A stretch of 64,000 nucleotides of DNA. Origin: Bacteroidota bacterium (GTDB lineage: Bacteria > Bacteroidota > Bacteroidia > Chitinophagales > Chitinophagaceae). The notes under the pieces were generated by a model that worked only from the letters and a program-made list of their open reading frames with translations, made no database searches and was not told the origin of the DNA. The first letter of the stretch is position 1; each line of letters starts with the position of its first letter. The stretch lies in contig JAEZEI010000050.1 of the NCBI GenBank assembly GCA_023417815.1, forward strand, positions 29,249-93,248, written 5' to 3'. A program made the position numbers and the translations under genes. Below, in pieces: positions 52,131-59,973 of this stretch.

Positions 52131-53416
52131 TAGCACAACAAGAAATAAATGCAAAGACACAGTGGCTTGGCGAATATCCTGAACATTGGCAGGTGCTTCG
52201 GATAAAGAACTTGTTTCAGGAAGTAGATGAAAGAAGTGAAACAGGAAAAGAAGAACTTCTTTCTGTTTCCCACTACACAGGTATAACATTGAAAAGAGAT
52301 AGTTTAGAAAGTGAAGATGAACATCTTACGAATGCTGCCAGTTTGGTCGGATATAAAAAGGTGCAAAAGGGAGATTTGGTTAGTAATATCATGTTAGCAT
52401 GGAATGGTAGCATGGGTATTTCTCCTTACGATGGTATCACAAGCCCCGCTTATGGTGTTTATCGTATTAAAGGAGATAACATCTCTGAATATTTTGGATA
52501 CTTATTCACCACTAACTTATTTAAGGCGGAGTTTAGAAGAAACAGTACAGGTATCATAGATAGTAGGCTGCGACTTTATACTGACAGCTTCTTCCGCATT
52601 TTTACCGTTGTTCCGCCACCGGAAGAGCAGGAACTAATTTTAAAGTATATCAAAGCTAAGGAACGAAAGATTAATGTTTTCATCGAAAAGAAGAAGCGTT
52701 TTATTGAGTTGCTCAAAGAGCAAAGGCAATCTATAATCACGAAAGCAATAACGAAGGGGATTTATGATAATATTGAATACAAACCTTCAGGTGTCAATTG
52801 GTTAGGAGATATTCCAAAGCACTGGAGATTGGTTAAGCTGAAATTTATTGGCAAATCCTTAATTGGTATAACATATAGTCCTTTAGAGATGGTAGGAGAA
52901 GGAGAAGGTATTTTGGTTCTTCGTTCATCTAACATTCAGGAAGGTAAATTCAGCCTGCACGATAACGTTTATGTAAGTAAAGAAATACCAGAAAAGCTAA
53001 TTACTAAGGTTGGGGACATATTATTATGTTCAAGAAATGGAAGTGCTGAATTGATTGGAAAGAATATATTGATAGATGAAGGGTCTTCAGGTCACACCTT
53101 TGGTGCATTCATGACAATATTTAGAAGCCCATTGAACCATTACCTATATTATTTTTTCAACTCAATTATCTTCAAATCTCAAACTTCTCTTTTTGCTACT
53201 TCTACAATTAATCAGTTAACCAATTCTATACTTAGCAATCTAAAAATTGCATACCCTGAAAGTAAAGAAGAACAAAAAGAAATCATCTCATATATCCAAG
53301 CAGAAACAAAGCCCGTTGATAATGCAATAGCCAGAGCAGAAAAGGAATTAGAATTAATGCAAGAATATAAAAATACTATGATTGCTGGAGCCGTCATGGG
53401 AAACTACAGTAGATAG
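52127..53416 (+). CDS. hsdS: type I restriction-modification system, specificity subunit HsdS
   Basis: 429 residues with the two-TRD layout: TRD1 begins TQWLGEYPEHWQVLRIKNLF and ends in PPPEEQELILKYIKAKERKI with a helical spacer (FIEKKKRFIELLKEQRQSII); TRD2 begins VNWLGDIPKHWRLVKLKFIG and ends in SKEEQKEIISYIQAET plus a second helix (RAEKELELMQEYKNTMI). Each TRD should read one half of a bipartite target. It overlaps hsdM by 4 bases and hsdR follows after 6 bases. Confidence 0.95.
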   Translation: MIAQQEINAKTQWLGEYPEHWQVLRIKNLFQEVDERSETGKEELLSVSHYTGITLKRDSLESEDEHLTNAASLVGYKKVQKGDLVSNIMLAWNGSMGISPYDGITSPAYGVYRIKGDNISEYFGYLFTTNLFKAEFRRNSTGIIDSRLRLYTDSFFRIFTVVPPPEEQELILKYIKAKERKINVFIEKKKRFIELLKEQRQSIITKAITKGIYDNIEYKPSGVNWLGDIPKHWRLVKLKFIGKSLIGITYSPLEMVGEGEGILVLRSSNIQEGKFSLHDNVYVSKEIPEKLITKVGDILLCSRNGSAELIGKNILIDEGSSGHTFGAFMTIFRSPLNHYLYYFFNSIIFKSQTSLFATSTINQLTNSILSNLKIAYPESKEEQKEIISYIQAETKPVDNAIARAEKELELMQEYKNTMIAGAVMGNYSR

Positions 53417-53422
53417 AATAAT

Positions 53423-56407
53423 ATGAGCACAGATACTACAGAAAAAGGACTTGAAACACTTATTTCAAATTACCTCTCTGATAAGGTTTCAGGTAATCAC
53501 TTTGAGTTGCGGCATCACAGCAACTATAACCGCACAGATTGTGTTGATGAAGATGTACTGTTTGATTTCTTAGAAGCGACACAGGAAAAGGGTGTGCAAC
53601 GTTTACAGGCAATACATGGCGGCAGTTACCGCAGTAAGGTACTATATCGCCTCAACAATCAGATAAAGACATTTGGTATTGTCGAAGTTCTTCGGAAAGG
53701 CATTACAGATAATAATGTCAAACTAAAGTTCTTTTTTGATAAGCCAGTTTCCAACCTGAACGAAGATGATTTAGCACTCTACAAGAAGAATATTTTTTCC
53801 GTAACCCGACAGGTTCATTACAGCAACCAGAACGAAAATTCGCTTGATATGGTTGTCTTCATTAATGGCTTGCCAATCATCACATTTGAACTAAAGAATG
53901 AGCTTACTAAACAGAATGTAACAGATGCTATAAAGCAATACAAAACCAACCGGGATAGCAGGGAAGAATTGTTTCGCCTGGGCAGGTGCTTGGTGCATTT
54001 TGCAGTAGATACTGAACAGGTGTGGATGACAACACACTTACGTAATGGAAGCACCAATTTCCTTCCATTTAATAAAGGACATAACAACGGTGCAGGTAAT
54101 CCGCCAAATGCTTCAGGTATCAAAACAGATTATCTGTGGAAAGATATTCTTACCAAAGACAGCCTTACCAACATCATTCAGAACTATGTGCAGTTTGTAG
54201 AAGAAGAAGTGGAGAAAATTTTACCTGACGGCAAAATCAAGAAGGAGAAGGTTAAAAAGCTCATATTTCCACGCTATCACCAGTTGTATGCAGTTAGAAG
54301 GTTGTTGAGCAATGCCAAAGAAAACGGTGCAGGCAAACGGTACTTAATACAACATTCGGCAGGTTCAGGCAAGAGCAATTCCATAAGCTGGTTAGCACAT
54401 CAGTTAGTGGGCTTATTTGATGCAAGCAATACCGATGCTGTTTTTGATACAGTGATTGTAGTAACGGACAGGAAAGTTCTGGATACACAGATTAGGAATA
54501 ACATAAAACAGTTTGAGCAGGTGCAAGGTGTAGTGGAAGCCATTACAGAAGGAAGTAAGCAATTGAAAACTGCACTGGAAGAAGGAAAGAAAATTATAAT
54601 TACCACCATCCAAAAGTTCCCTTACATAGTTAACGAGATTGGTGAGTTGCCAGGAAACAATTTCGCCATCATTATCGATGAAGCACACAGCAGCCAGAGT
54701 GGTAATACAGCAGGCAAGCTGAATGAAACTCTAAAGAAACAGTCGGAAGACGATGAAGAAGACGAAGACGAATGGACAGGAGAAGATGAAATAGTAGATA
54801 TTGTAAAGGGGAGAAAGATGTTGCCAAATGCCAGCTATTTTGCCTTTACTGCTACACCAAAGAACAAGACTTTAGAACTGTTTGGTGAGAAATTTATTGA
54901 CAACGGCAAAGAGAAGTTCAGAGCTTTTCACCTGTATTCAATGAAGCAGGCAATTGAAGAAGATTTCATTAAAGATGTTTTGCTTAACTATACTACTTAT
55001 CAAAGTTTTTATGGCTTATATAAGCGTATAGAAGAAGACCCACTTTTTGACAAGACGAAAGCACAAAAGAAGCTCAAAATCTATGTAGAGAGCCATGACC
55101 TTGCCATCGAAAAGAAAACTGCTATTATGATTGAGCACTTCATTGAAAGTGTCATCAAGAAGAAAAAGATTAACGGCTTGGCAAAAGCAATGGTGGTAAC
55201 CAGCAGCCGAAAGAATGCTGTGAAGTACAAAAGGGCTTTTGATAAGTACCTTTCTGATAATAGTTATCCTTTCAAAGCCATTGTTGCATTTTCTGGAGAT
55301 ATAGACGGACAAACAGAAGCCTCACTAAATGGTTTTTCCAGTTCTTCCATTCCTGACGAGTTCAAGAAATCGGAATACCGTTTCCTGATTGTTGCCAACA
55401 AGTACCAGACAGGTTTTGACCAGCCTTTATTGCACACCATGTATGTAGATAAAAAGCTGGGTGGCGTAAATGCTGTACAAACCCTATCACGATTGAACAG
55501 AACTGCACCAGGAAAGACAGATACGTTTGTGTTGGACTTCGCCAATAAAGCCGAAGACATTAAGAAGTCATTCGACCCCTTCTACGAAACAACCATACTC
55601 GGTGAAGCCACAGACCCGAATAAACTATTCGACCTGCAATCTGCCTTAGATGCGTTTCAGGTATATACACCCGAACAGGTACAGGAGTTCTCGCAAAGAA
55701 TTATATCCAATGTTCCTGTTGACCAGTTGCACAGCATTCTCGATGCTGCAGTAGAAGTGTTCAGAACCAACCTTACAGAAGAACAACAAAACGACTTTAA
55801 GGCAAAATGTAAAACCTACGTTCGGTTGTATGTTTTCCTTGCGCAGATAGTACCGTTTGTAAATCCCTATCTGGAAAGGCTGTATCTGTTCCTTAACCAC
55901 CTACAGAACAAGATTGGCAGAGACAGGGAAGAAGATTTGGCACAAGGAATATTGGATAACATCGACATGGAAAACCTTCGCTACCAGTTGGAAGCAACCA
56001 CCAACATTGCTTTGGAGCAGGGTGCAGAATTGAAACCGATACCAACAGAAATGCGTAGCGGAGTAGCAGAGCCAGAAATGGATTACCTGTCAAACATCGT
56101 AAAAGCATTCAACGACAGGTTCGGCACAGCCTTCACCAATGAAGACAAGGTGAAGAAAATGACCGAAGACCTGATGCAGGACGTAGCCAATGATACAGAG
56201 TTTGTAAATGCCTTCAAGCACTCAGACCCGCAGAATGCCAAGATTACTTTCGAAGATGTGCTGAAACGGAAGTTGATAGACCACATTGAGACAAACTTTG
56301 AAGTTTTCAAGGAGTACAACGACAATAAGGAGTTCCGAGACTTCTTTGCGGGAACCATGTTCGCCCTGATGCAGCGGGATTTCGGCAAATTCAATTTGGG
56401 TAAGTAA
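53423..56407 (+). CDS. hsdR: type I restriction-modification system, restriction subunit HsdR
   Basis: 994 residues. N-terminal HSDR_N nuclease domain with NSLDMVVFINGLPIITFELKN (PD-ExK, ~155); helicase Walker A HSAGSGKSNSISWLAHQL (~310); DEAH box IIIDEAHSSQSG (~418); motif III FAFTATPKNKT; motifs V/VI KYQTGFDQP and QTLSRLNRT; then a helical C-terminus binding HsdM. It translocates and cuts unmethylated foreign DNA. Complete, so the RM system looks functional. Confidence 0.95.
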   Translation: MSTDTTEKGLETLISNYLSDKVSGNHFELRHHSNYNRTDCVDEDVLFDFLEATQEKGVQRLQAIHGGSYRSKVLYRLNNQIKTFGIVEVLRKGITDNNVKLKFFFDKPVSNLNEDDLALYKKNIFSVTRQVHYSNQNENSLDMVVFINGLPIITFELKNELTKQNVTDAIKQYKTNRDSREELFRLGRCLVHFAVDTEQVWMTTHLRNGSTNFLPFNKGHNNGAGNPPNASGIKTDYLWKDILTKDSLTNIIQNYVQFVEEEVEKILPDGKIKKEKVKKLIFPRYHQLYAVRRLLSNAKENGAGKRYLIQHSAGSGKSNSISWLAHQLVGLFDASNTDAVFDTVIVVTDRKVLDTQIRNNIKQFEQVQGVVEAITEGSKQLKTALEEGKKIIITTIQKFPYIVNEIGELPGNNFAIIIDEAHSSQSGNTAGKLNETLKKQSEDDEEDEDEWTGEDEIVDIVKGRKMLPNASYFAFTATPKNKTLELFGEKFIDNGKEKFRAFHLYSMKQAIEEDFIKDVLLNYTTYQSFYGLYKRIEEDPLFDKTKAQKKLKIYVESHDLAIEKKTAIMIEHFIESVIKKKKINGLAKAMVVTSSRKNAVKYKRAFDKYLSDNSYPFKAIVAFSGDIDGQTEASLNGFSSSSIPDEFKKSEYRFLIVANKYQTGFDQPLLHTMYVDKKLGGVNAVQTLSRLNRTAPGKTDTFVLDFANKAEDIKKSFDPFYETTILGEATDPNKLFDLQSALDAFQVYTPEQVQEFSQRIISNVPVDQLHSILDAAVEVFRTNLTEEQQNDFKAKCKTYVRLYVFLAQIVPFVNPYLERLYLFLNHLQNKIGRDREEDLAQGILDNIDMENLRYQLEATTNIALEQGAELKPIPTEMRSGVAEPEMDYLSNIVKAFNDRFGTAFTNEDKVKKMTEDLMQDVANDTEFVNAFKHSDPQNAKITFEDVLKRKLIDHIETNFEVFKEYNDNKEFRDFFAGTMFALMQRDFGKFNLGK

Positions 56408-56528
56408 AAGGCTGTTTTTCATCCTTTTCCACAGTTTCCTCACTGCCTGTTAGTAAATAACAGCAAACAGGCGGCAAGGAAAAGAAGGAAATATTTTAAC
56501 TTACACTTCCTGTTAACTAAAAAATAAT

Positions 56529-56536
56529 TACTTTTG
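56529..56536 (+). promoter_or_regulatory. -7 box of the toxin-antitoxin operon
   Basis: TACTTTTG matches TAnnTTTG exactly, 2 bases before the GTG start at 56539. The operon thus has its own promoter, with an almost leaderless mRNA. Confidence 0.5.
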
Positions 56537-56538
56537 CA

Positions 56539-56871
56539 GTGGATATAATTTTTGCGGATAAGAAGTTGGGGAAATTATCAGGCGATTTCAATAAGTGCCG
56601 CCAGAAGATGGGCGACAAAAGGGCAAAGCTCTTTGTTACACGGTTGAATGCCCTGAAAGCTGCAGTAACGCTGGAAGATGTAAGGGATGTGCCTGGCAGA
56701 TTTCATGAGTTAACAGGCGATAGGAAAGGTCAATGGGCTTGTGATTTAGACCACCCGTATAGATTAATCTTCACTTCACAGCAACAGCCTATCCCGACAA
56801 ATGAACACGGACAGTACGTGTGGATTGAGATAACTGGAGTTGAGATAATTGAGATTGACGATTACCACTAA
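56539..56871 (+). CDS. HigB/RelE-family toxin of a type II toxin-antitoxin system
   Basis: 110 residues starting at GTG 56539. The RelE/ParE fold pattern is visible: FADKKLGKLSGDFNKCRQKMG, RLNALKAAVTLEDVRDVPGRFHELTGDRKGQW, CDLDHPYRLIFT, and ending VEIIEIDDYH, as in HigB-like killer proteins that cut mRNA on the ribosome. It is followed 11 bases later by the antitoxin-protease gene on the same strand. The toxin-first order is typical of hig loci. Confidence 0.85.
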   Translation: MDIIFADKKLGKLSGDFNKCRQKMGDKRAKLFVTRLNALKAAVTLEDVRDVPGRFHELTGDRKGQWACDLDHPYRLIFTSQQQPIPTNEHGQYVWIEITGVEIIEIDDYH

Positions 56872-56882
56872 AAAATCAAACA

Positions 56883-57971
56883 ATGGCAACAAGAAACGAA
56901 TATTATCCCTCAATAGTTTTTCATCCTGGTGAGACCCTTGCAGAGAAGTTGGAAGAAATGGAAATGGGTCCAAAAGAGTTCGCTCTTCGTACAGGCAAGC
57001 CTGAGAAAACAATAAATGCTATTCTAAAGGGTGACAGCTCCATTACGCCTGACATGGCAGTTCAGTTTGAAGCTGTAACAAAAATCCCTGTTCGCTTTTG
57101 GATGAACCTTCAAAAAGATTATGACGAATATGTAGCAAGAGAGAAAAGGCAATCTGTGATTGAACAGGCAGCAGATTGGACAAAGCAATTTCCTGTAAGA
57201 GACATGATAAATAAGGGCTGGCTTCCTAATGTGGCAACCATTCAGGAGAAGGCTGCCGCCTTACTTTCATTTTTCGGCTTTGCAAGTCACACAGCCTGGG
57301 AAGACTATTATTGTAAACAAGAGCTGAAAGTAGCTTTCCGCATTTCATTGGCGAGTACCAATGAGCCATTTGCAATTTCTGCATGGCTGCGAAAAGGCGA
57401 ATTGCAAGCAGCAGAATTATCTGCAGCAGAATACTCTGAAAAAAAGTTTAAAGAAGTGCTGCCAGAACTCAAATCATTGATGGCAGACCACCCAAACGAC
57501 TTTTTCTCTCAGTTACAAAATATTTGTTTGAAGGCAGGAGTAAAAGTTGTGCATACCCCCACTTTACCCAAAGCACCTATTTGTGGTAGCACCCGCTGGC
57601 TAAATGATACACCGTTGATACAGCTTACAGGTAGGTATAAGCGAAACGATAGCTTCTGGTTTACCTTCTTTCATGAAGCAGGACATATTCTGCTGCACGG
57701 CAAGAAAGATGTGTTTTTAGAGAAGGTGGAGTATTCTGATAAAGACAAGGAGAAAGAAGAAGAAGCAGATGAATTTGCCTGTAAGTGGACACTTGCCGAT
57801 GCACAGGAGCAGGAAATTTTAGATGCTGCGCCATTAAACGAAGAAGATATAAGAGCTTTTGCAAAAAAGTTCAATACACACCCTGCAATCATTATAGGAA
57901 GGTTGCAGCATAAAGAACTCATTCCTTACTCATTAGGTCGTGAATATTTTGAGCAGGTAATATTTGAATAA
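56883..57971 (+). CDS. HigA-like antitoxin fused to an ImmA/IrrE metallopeptidase domain
   Basis: 362 residues. The N-terminal ~95 residues are a HigA/XRE helix-turn-helix (FHPGETLAEKLEEMEMGPKEFALRTGKPEKTINAILKG, VTKIPVRFWMNLQKDYDEY). The C-terminal part has SFWFTFFHEAGHILLHGKK, the ImmA/IrrE zinc-protease motif HEAGH (~264), and EEEADEFACKW supplying the third ligand. It would repress the operon and neutralise the toxin; the protease may remove a protein on damage or infection (family knowledge plus inference). Confidence 0.9.
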   Translation: MATRNEYYPSIVFHPGETLAEKLEEMEMGPKEFALRTGKPEKTINAILKGDSSITPDMAVQFEAVTKIPVRFWMNLQKDYDEYVAREKRQSVIEQAADWTKQFPVRDMINKGWLPNVATIQEKAAALLSFFGFASHTAWEDYYCKQELKVAFRISLASTNEPFAISAWLRKGELQAAELSAAEYSEKKFKEVLPELKSLMADHPNDFFSQLQNICLKAGVKVVHTPTLPKAPICGSTRWLNDTPLIQLTGRYKRNDSFWFTFFHEAGHILLHGKKDVFLEKVEYSDKDKEKEEEADEFACKWTLADAQEQEILDAAPLNEEDIRAFAKKFNTHPAIIIGRLQHKELIPYSLGREYFEQVIFE

Positions 57972-58287
57972 ATGATGAAATGGAAAAAAGTTCATTCAGG
58001 ATCTTTAAATTTTTGATATCTCACATTCATTTTATAATTGACAATATTACATTCGGACTGTCAATCGATCAATCGCGTTTGACAACCCAACCCCTCCCCA
58101 ACAATTTTGTCAATCGCGTTTGACAATGGAAGCAGTCAAGGGAAATATTGTCAAGAGAATGATTGATTATCAGCTTATTCTGTAATGGCTCCCGCCATTT
58201 ACCGCCAAAATGGGAAGGCTTCCCGCACGTGTCCGCCTCTGGTGGAGATCTAAGATGTTTCCCGCGGATTTCGCAGATCGCTGTATC
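57972..58287. other. intergenic region with TTGACA/TGTCAA half-site array
   Basis: No gene. Repeated TTGACA/TGTCAA half-sites occur between 58037 and 58154: the palindrome TTGTCAATCGCGTTTGACAA (58107-58126), an earlier partial copy (58068-58085), and ATTGACA..TGTCAAT (58037-58064). Near 58250 there is a fragment of the CCGCAGAT repeat family. The region lies downstream of both flanking genes, so the sites are not obvious promoters. Confidence 0.6.
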
Positions 58288-58812
58288 CTATTTTGGGATA
58301 TCGATCCTAAGCTTCCTACAGTATCGCCTGATATCTGCACATTCTTTCTCCAGCACGTTTACCTGGTTCTGCAGCATCTGTATGGTTGCAGGGGAGCAAC
58401 AGGAAAGCGCCTTCGTTGCTTCCCGGCTGAGGCTGTTGATCACATCCGGATCAAACTGGTCATCCTCATCGAGCTGCTTTAATACATTAAGGAGCTTTTG
58501 ATTCTTTCCATATATTTCTATATGCCAGGATAGTTTATTTTTTATGGAATCAAGCTTTTGCTGAATAGTCGAATACCTTTTTATAAGGCATTGTGAATAC
58601 CGGGTTGGTTTTGAAGTTGCTTTTACCGGTATTTCCATCATTCTTGATACGCATGCCTTTTCCAAAGCGGCAAACCGCAGGCAGGCCTGGGAAGTAAGCA
58701 TCCGCTTATGCTGTTCTGCCATGGTCACCAGGGATCTCCCTGTTCCCAGCAACCTTGCGAAGCCGGCTTGGGATAAACCTAGTTTTAATCGTAGTTCTTT
58801 TATGCCTTTCAT
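58288..58812 (-). CDS. helix-turn-helix (XRE-like) DNA-binding protein
   Basis: 174 residues from the ATG at 58812. MKGIKELRLKLGLSQAGFARLLGTGRSLVTMAEQHKRMLT is a Cro/CI-like HTH. The remaining ~120 residues are helical, with likely coiled-coil stretches (YSTIQQKLDSIKNKLSWHIE, QMLQNQVNVLEKECADIRRY). Frame extends to 58902, but the first 30 residues are rejected because the HTH starts at the internal Met. Its promoter side and its 3' side both carry TGTCA-type repeats, likely its operators (inference). Confidence 0.78.
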   Translation of the reverse strand: MKGIKELRLKLGLSQAGFARLLGTGRSLVTMAEQHKRMLTSQACLRFAALEKACVSRMMEIPVKATSKPTRYSQCLIKRYSTIQQKLDSIKNKLSWHIEIYGKNQKLLNVLKQLDEDDQFDPDVINSLSREATKALSCCSPATIQMLQNQVNVLEKECADIRRYCRKLRIDIPK

Positions 58813-58880
58813 GACTTTTGGTTTTACGACATAAAAAATCATGAATTCCGCCAAAGGAATAAATTCGAAATCGCGGTGGC

Positions 58881-58920
58881 ACCATTTGTCACCTATTGTC
58901 ACTTATTGTCACCATTTGTC
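58881..58920. repeat. four 10-bp iteron-like direct repeats
   Basis: ACCATTTGTC, ACCTATTGTC, ACTTATTGTC and ACCATTTGTC lie end to end with an exact 10-base period, one helical turn, 69-108 bases upstream of the HTH gene start. The shared core is TTGTCAC. Confidence 0.8.
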
Positions 58921-59040
58921 ACCAGTGTATTTGGTGCTTCCTGCAGATGTGGTGTATATCGGACGGGATTTAATTCTACAACGCGAGGAAAGAGGGGAAA
59001 AAATTCATTGTAACATTTTGATTAATAAATTTCTCAAACG

Positions 59041-59141
59041 GTGACACACGTGTGACCATTCGCGATTTTTTTTTCGCAACGCGTGACATATGTGTGACCG
59101 ATACGTTTTTAAAAAATGGAAACGGCGACACACGTGTGACT
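59041..59141. repeat. three GTGACAcACGTGTGAC-type repeats
   Basis: GTGACACACGTGTGACC (59041-59057), GTGACATATGTGTGACC (59083-59099) and GCGACACACGTGTGACT (59125-59141) begin exactly 42 bases apart. Each has a palindromic centre (ACACGTGT or ACATATGT). Confidence 0.75.
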
Positions 59142-59254
59142 TTTCCGGAATTTTTTATCACGAAATGTAACAGTGAGGGTGTACGAGAAAATTTAAGGTG
59201 TAGCGTTTAAAATGTTCGCTGAATATTGTAGCAGCCTGTAAAATCGAAATCAAA

Positions 59255-59317
59255 ATTGCTACAAAGTTGTAGCAATATTAAAACCGGTGTCTGGAATTGC
59301 TACAAAGTTGTGGCAGT
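59255..59317. repeat. pair of TTGCTACAA-type palindromes
   Basis: TTGCTACAAAGTTGTAGCAA (inside 59255-59276) is a perfect 9- to 10-bp inverted repeat around AG. A second copy with two changes is at 59296-59317. Half-sites also occur at 59226 (TTGTAGCAG) and 59338 (GTGCTACAG). Confidence 0.75.
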
Positions 59318-59373
59318 TTGAATGTTTTTCATTCGGGGTGCTACAGATTCTTATTGAGTTTCAAAACCCATTA

Positions 59374-59415
59374 CCTGCGAGATCAGCGCGCCAATCTCCT
59401 TAAATCTGCGGGGAG
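59374..59415. repeat. CCGCAGAT-family repeat copy
   Basis: Begins CCTGCGAGATCAGCG and ends AATCTGCGGGGAG, a relative of the 41-bp units at 39100 and 39254. Confidence 0.55.
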
Positions 59416-59537
59416 CCTTATTATGCAAAGCTTGAAATTTTCCCCCCGTCATTCGTCGGGGCAGGCCCGCCCGAACGTATCCGTCCGGAAAGGGCAGGCG
59501 CAGATTGGCGAAAATGTTCTAATGAGCATTATGTTTT

Positions 59538-59576
59538 AGACGCAAAATCTCCTCCGGAGGCGGACAGGTTGCGTCT
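59538..59576. repeat. inverted repeat AGACGCAA / TTGCGTCT
   Basis: AGACGCAA (59538-59545) and TTGCGTCT (59569-59576) are perfect inverted repeats flanking CTCCTCCGGAGGCGGACAGG. Parts of that core (CCGCCTCTGG, GGAGGCGGAC) also occur at 48822-48835 and 58230-58245. Looks like a dispersed element fragment. Confidence 0.6.
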
Positions 59577-59639
59577 CTACACATCTTCAACCCTAAACCC
59601 ACTCAACCCCTCAACCCCTCAACCCCTCAACCCTAAACC

Positions 59640-59972
59640 TTACAACTCCACCCACACCCCTTCCTCATCCACCCTCACCTTATAGGTCTTCAGGAAATAT
59701 CCTTCACCGCTGGAGTTATAGCCGTTCTTCATCATGAACTTGTAGCGGTGGAGGGGACAGACGATGTTGCCGATGGCATCTACATAACCGTGGGAAAGGC
59801 TGCCGCCGGCGTGGGGACATTTATCAGGGAAGGCGAAGATGGATCCGTTATGGCGGGCGAAGCAGAGTAGTTTGCCATTCACCTCGCGGGTGATGAGATC
59901 CGCCTGGAACAACTCGGCCGGGGATTCGGCGATCTTATGCCATGATGGAGTTTTGGAACTGAATAATCCCAT
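59640..59972 (-). CDS. Rieske [2Fe-2S] domain protein
   Basis: 110 residues from the ATG at 59972. The cluster motifs CPHAGG (C-x-H, ~49) and CPLHRY (C-x2-H, ~71) are separated by the usual 15-17 residues. With no other domain it resembles the small ferredoxin-like Rieske proteins (NirD/BphF type) that pass electrons to oxygenases or reductases. The frame continues to 60023, but MGLFSSKTPSW is the likely start, just behind the hflX stop, giving co-transcription with hflX. Confidence 0.88.
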   Translation of the reverse strand: MGLFSSKTPSWHKIAESPAELFQADLITREVNGKLLCFARHNGSIFAFPDKCPHAGGSLSHGYVDAIGNIVCPLHRYKFMMKNGYNSSGEGYFLKTYKVRVDEEGVWVEL

Positions 59973-59973
59973 A

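Larger units (their letters stand above)
58813..59639. other. 827-bp gene-free region packed with short repeats
   Basis: No convincing gene. From left to right: four 10-bp direct repeats (58881-58920), three ACACGTGTGAC-type sites (59041-59141), TTGTAGCA palindromes (59224-59345), a CCGCAGAT-family element (59374-59415), a GACGCAA inverted repeat (59538-59576) and a TCAACCCC tandem tract (~59603-59635). The sense of this density is discussed in the findings. Confidence 0.7.

Noticed and set aside
58881..58920. CRISPR array
   Set aside because: Repeats are 10 bp with no spacers, and no cas genes are present.
58976..59161. 61-residue minus-strand frame with repeated VTRVSPF
   Set aside because: The peptide repeat is just the translation of the 42-bp DNA repeats; no coding signal or family match.
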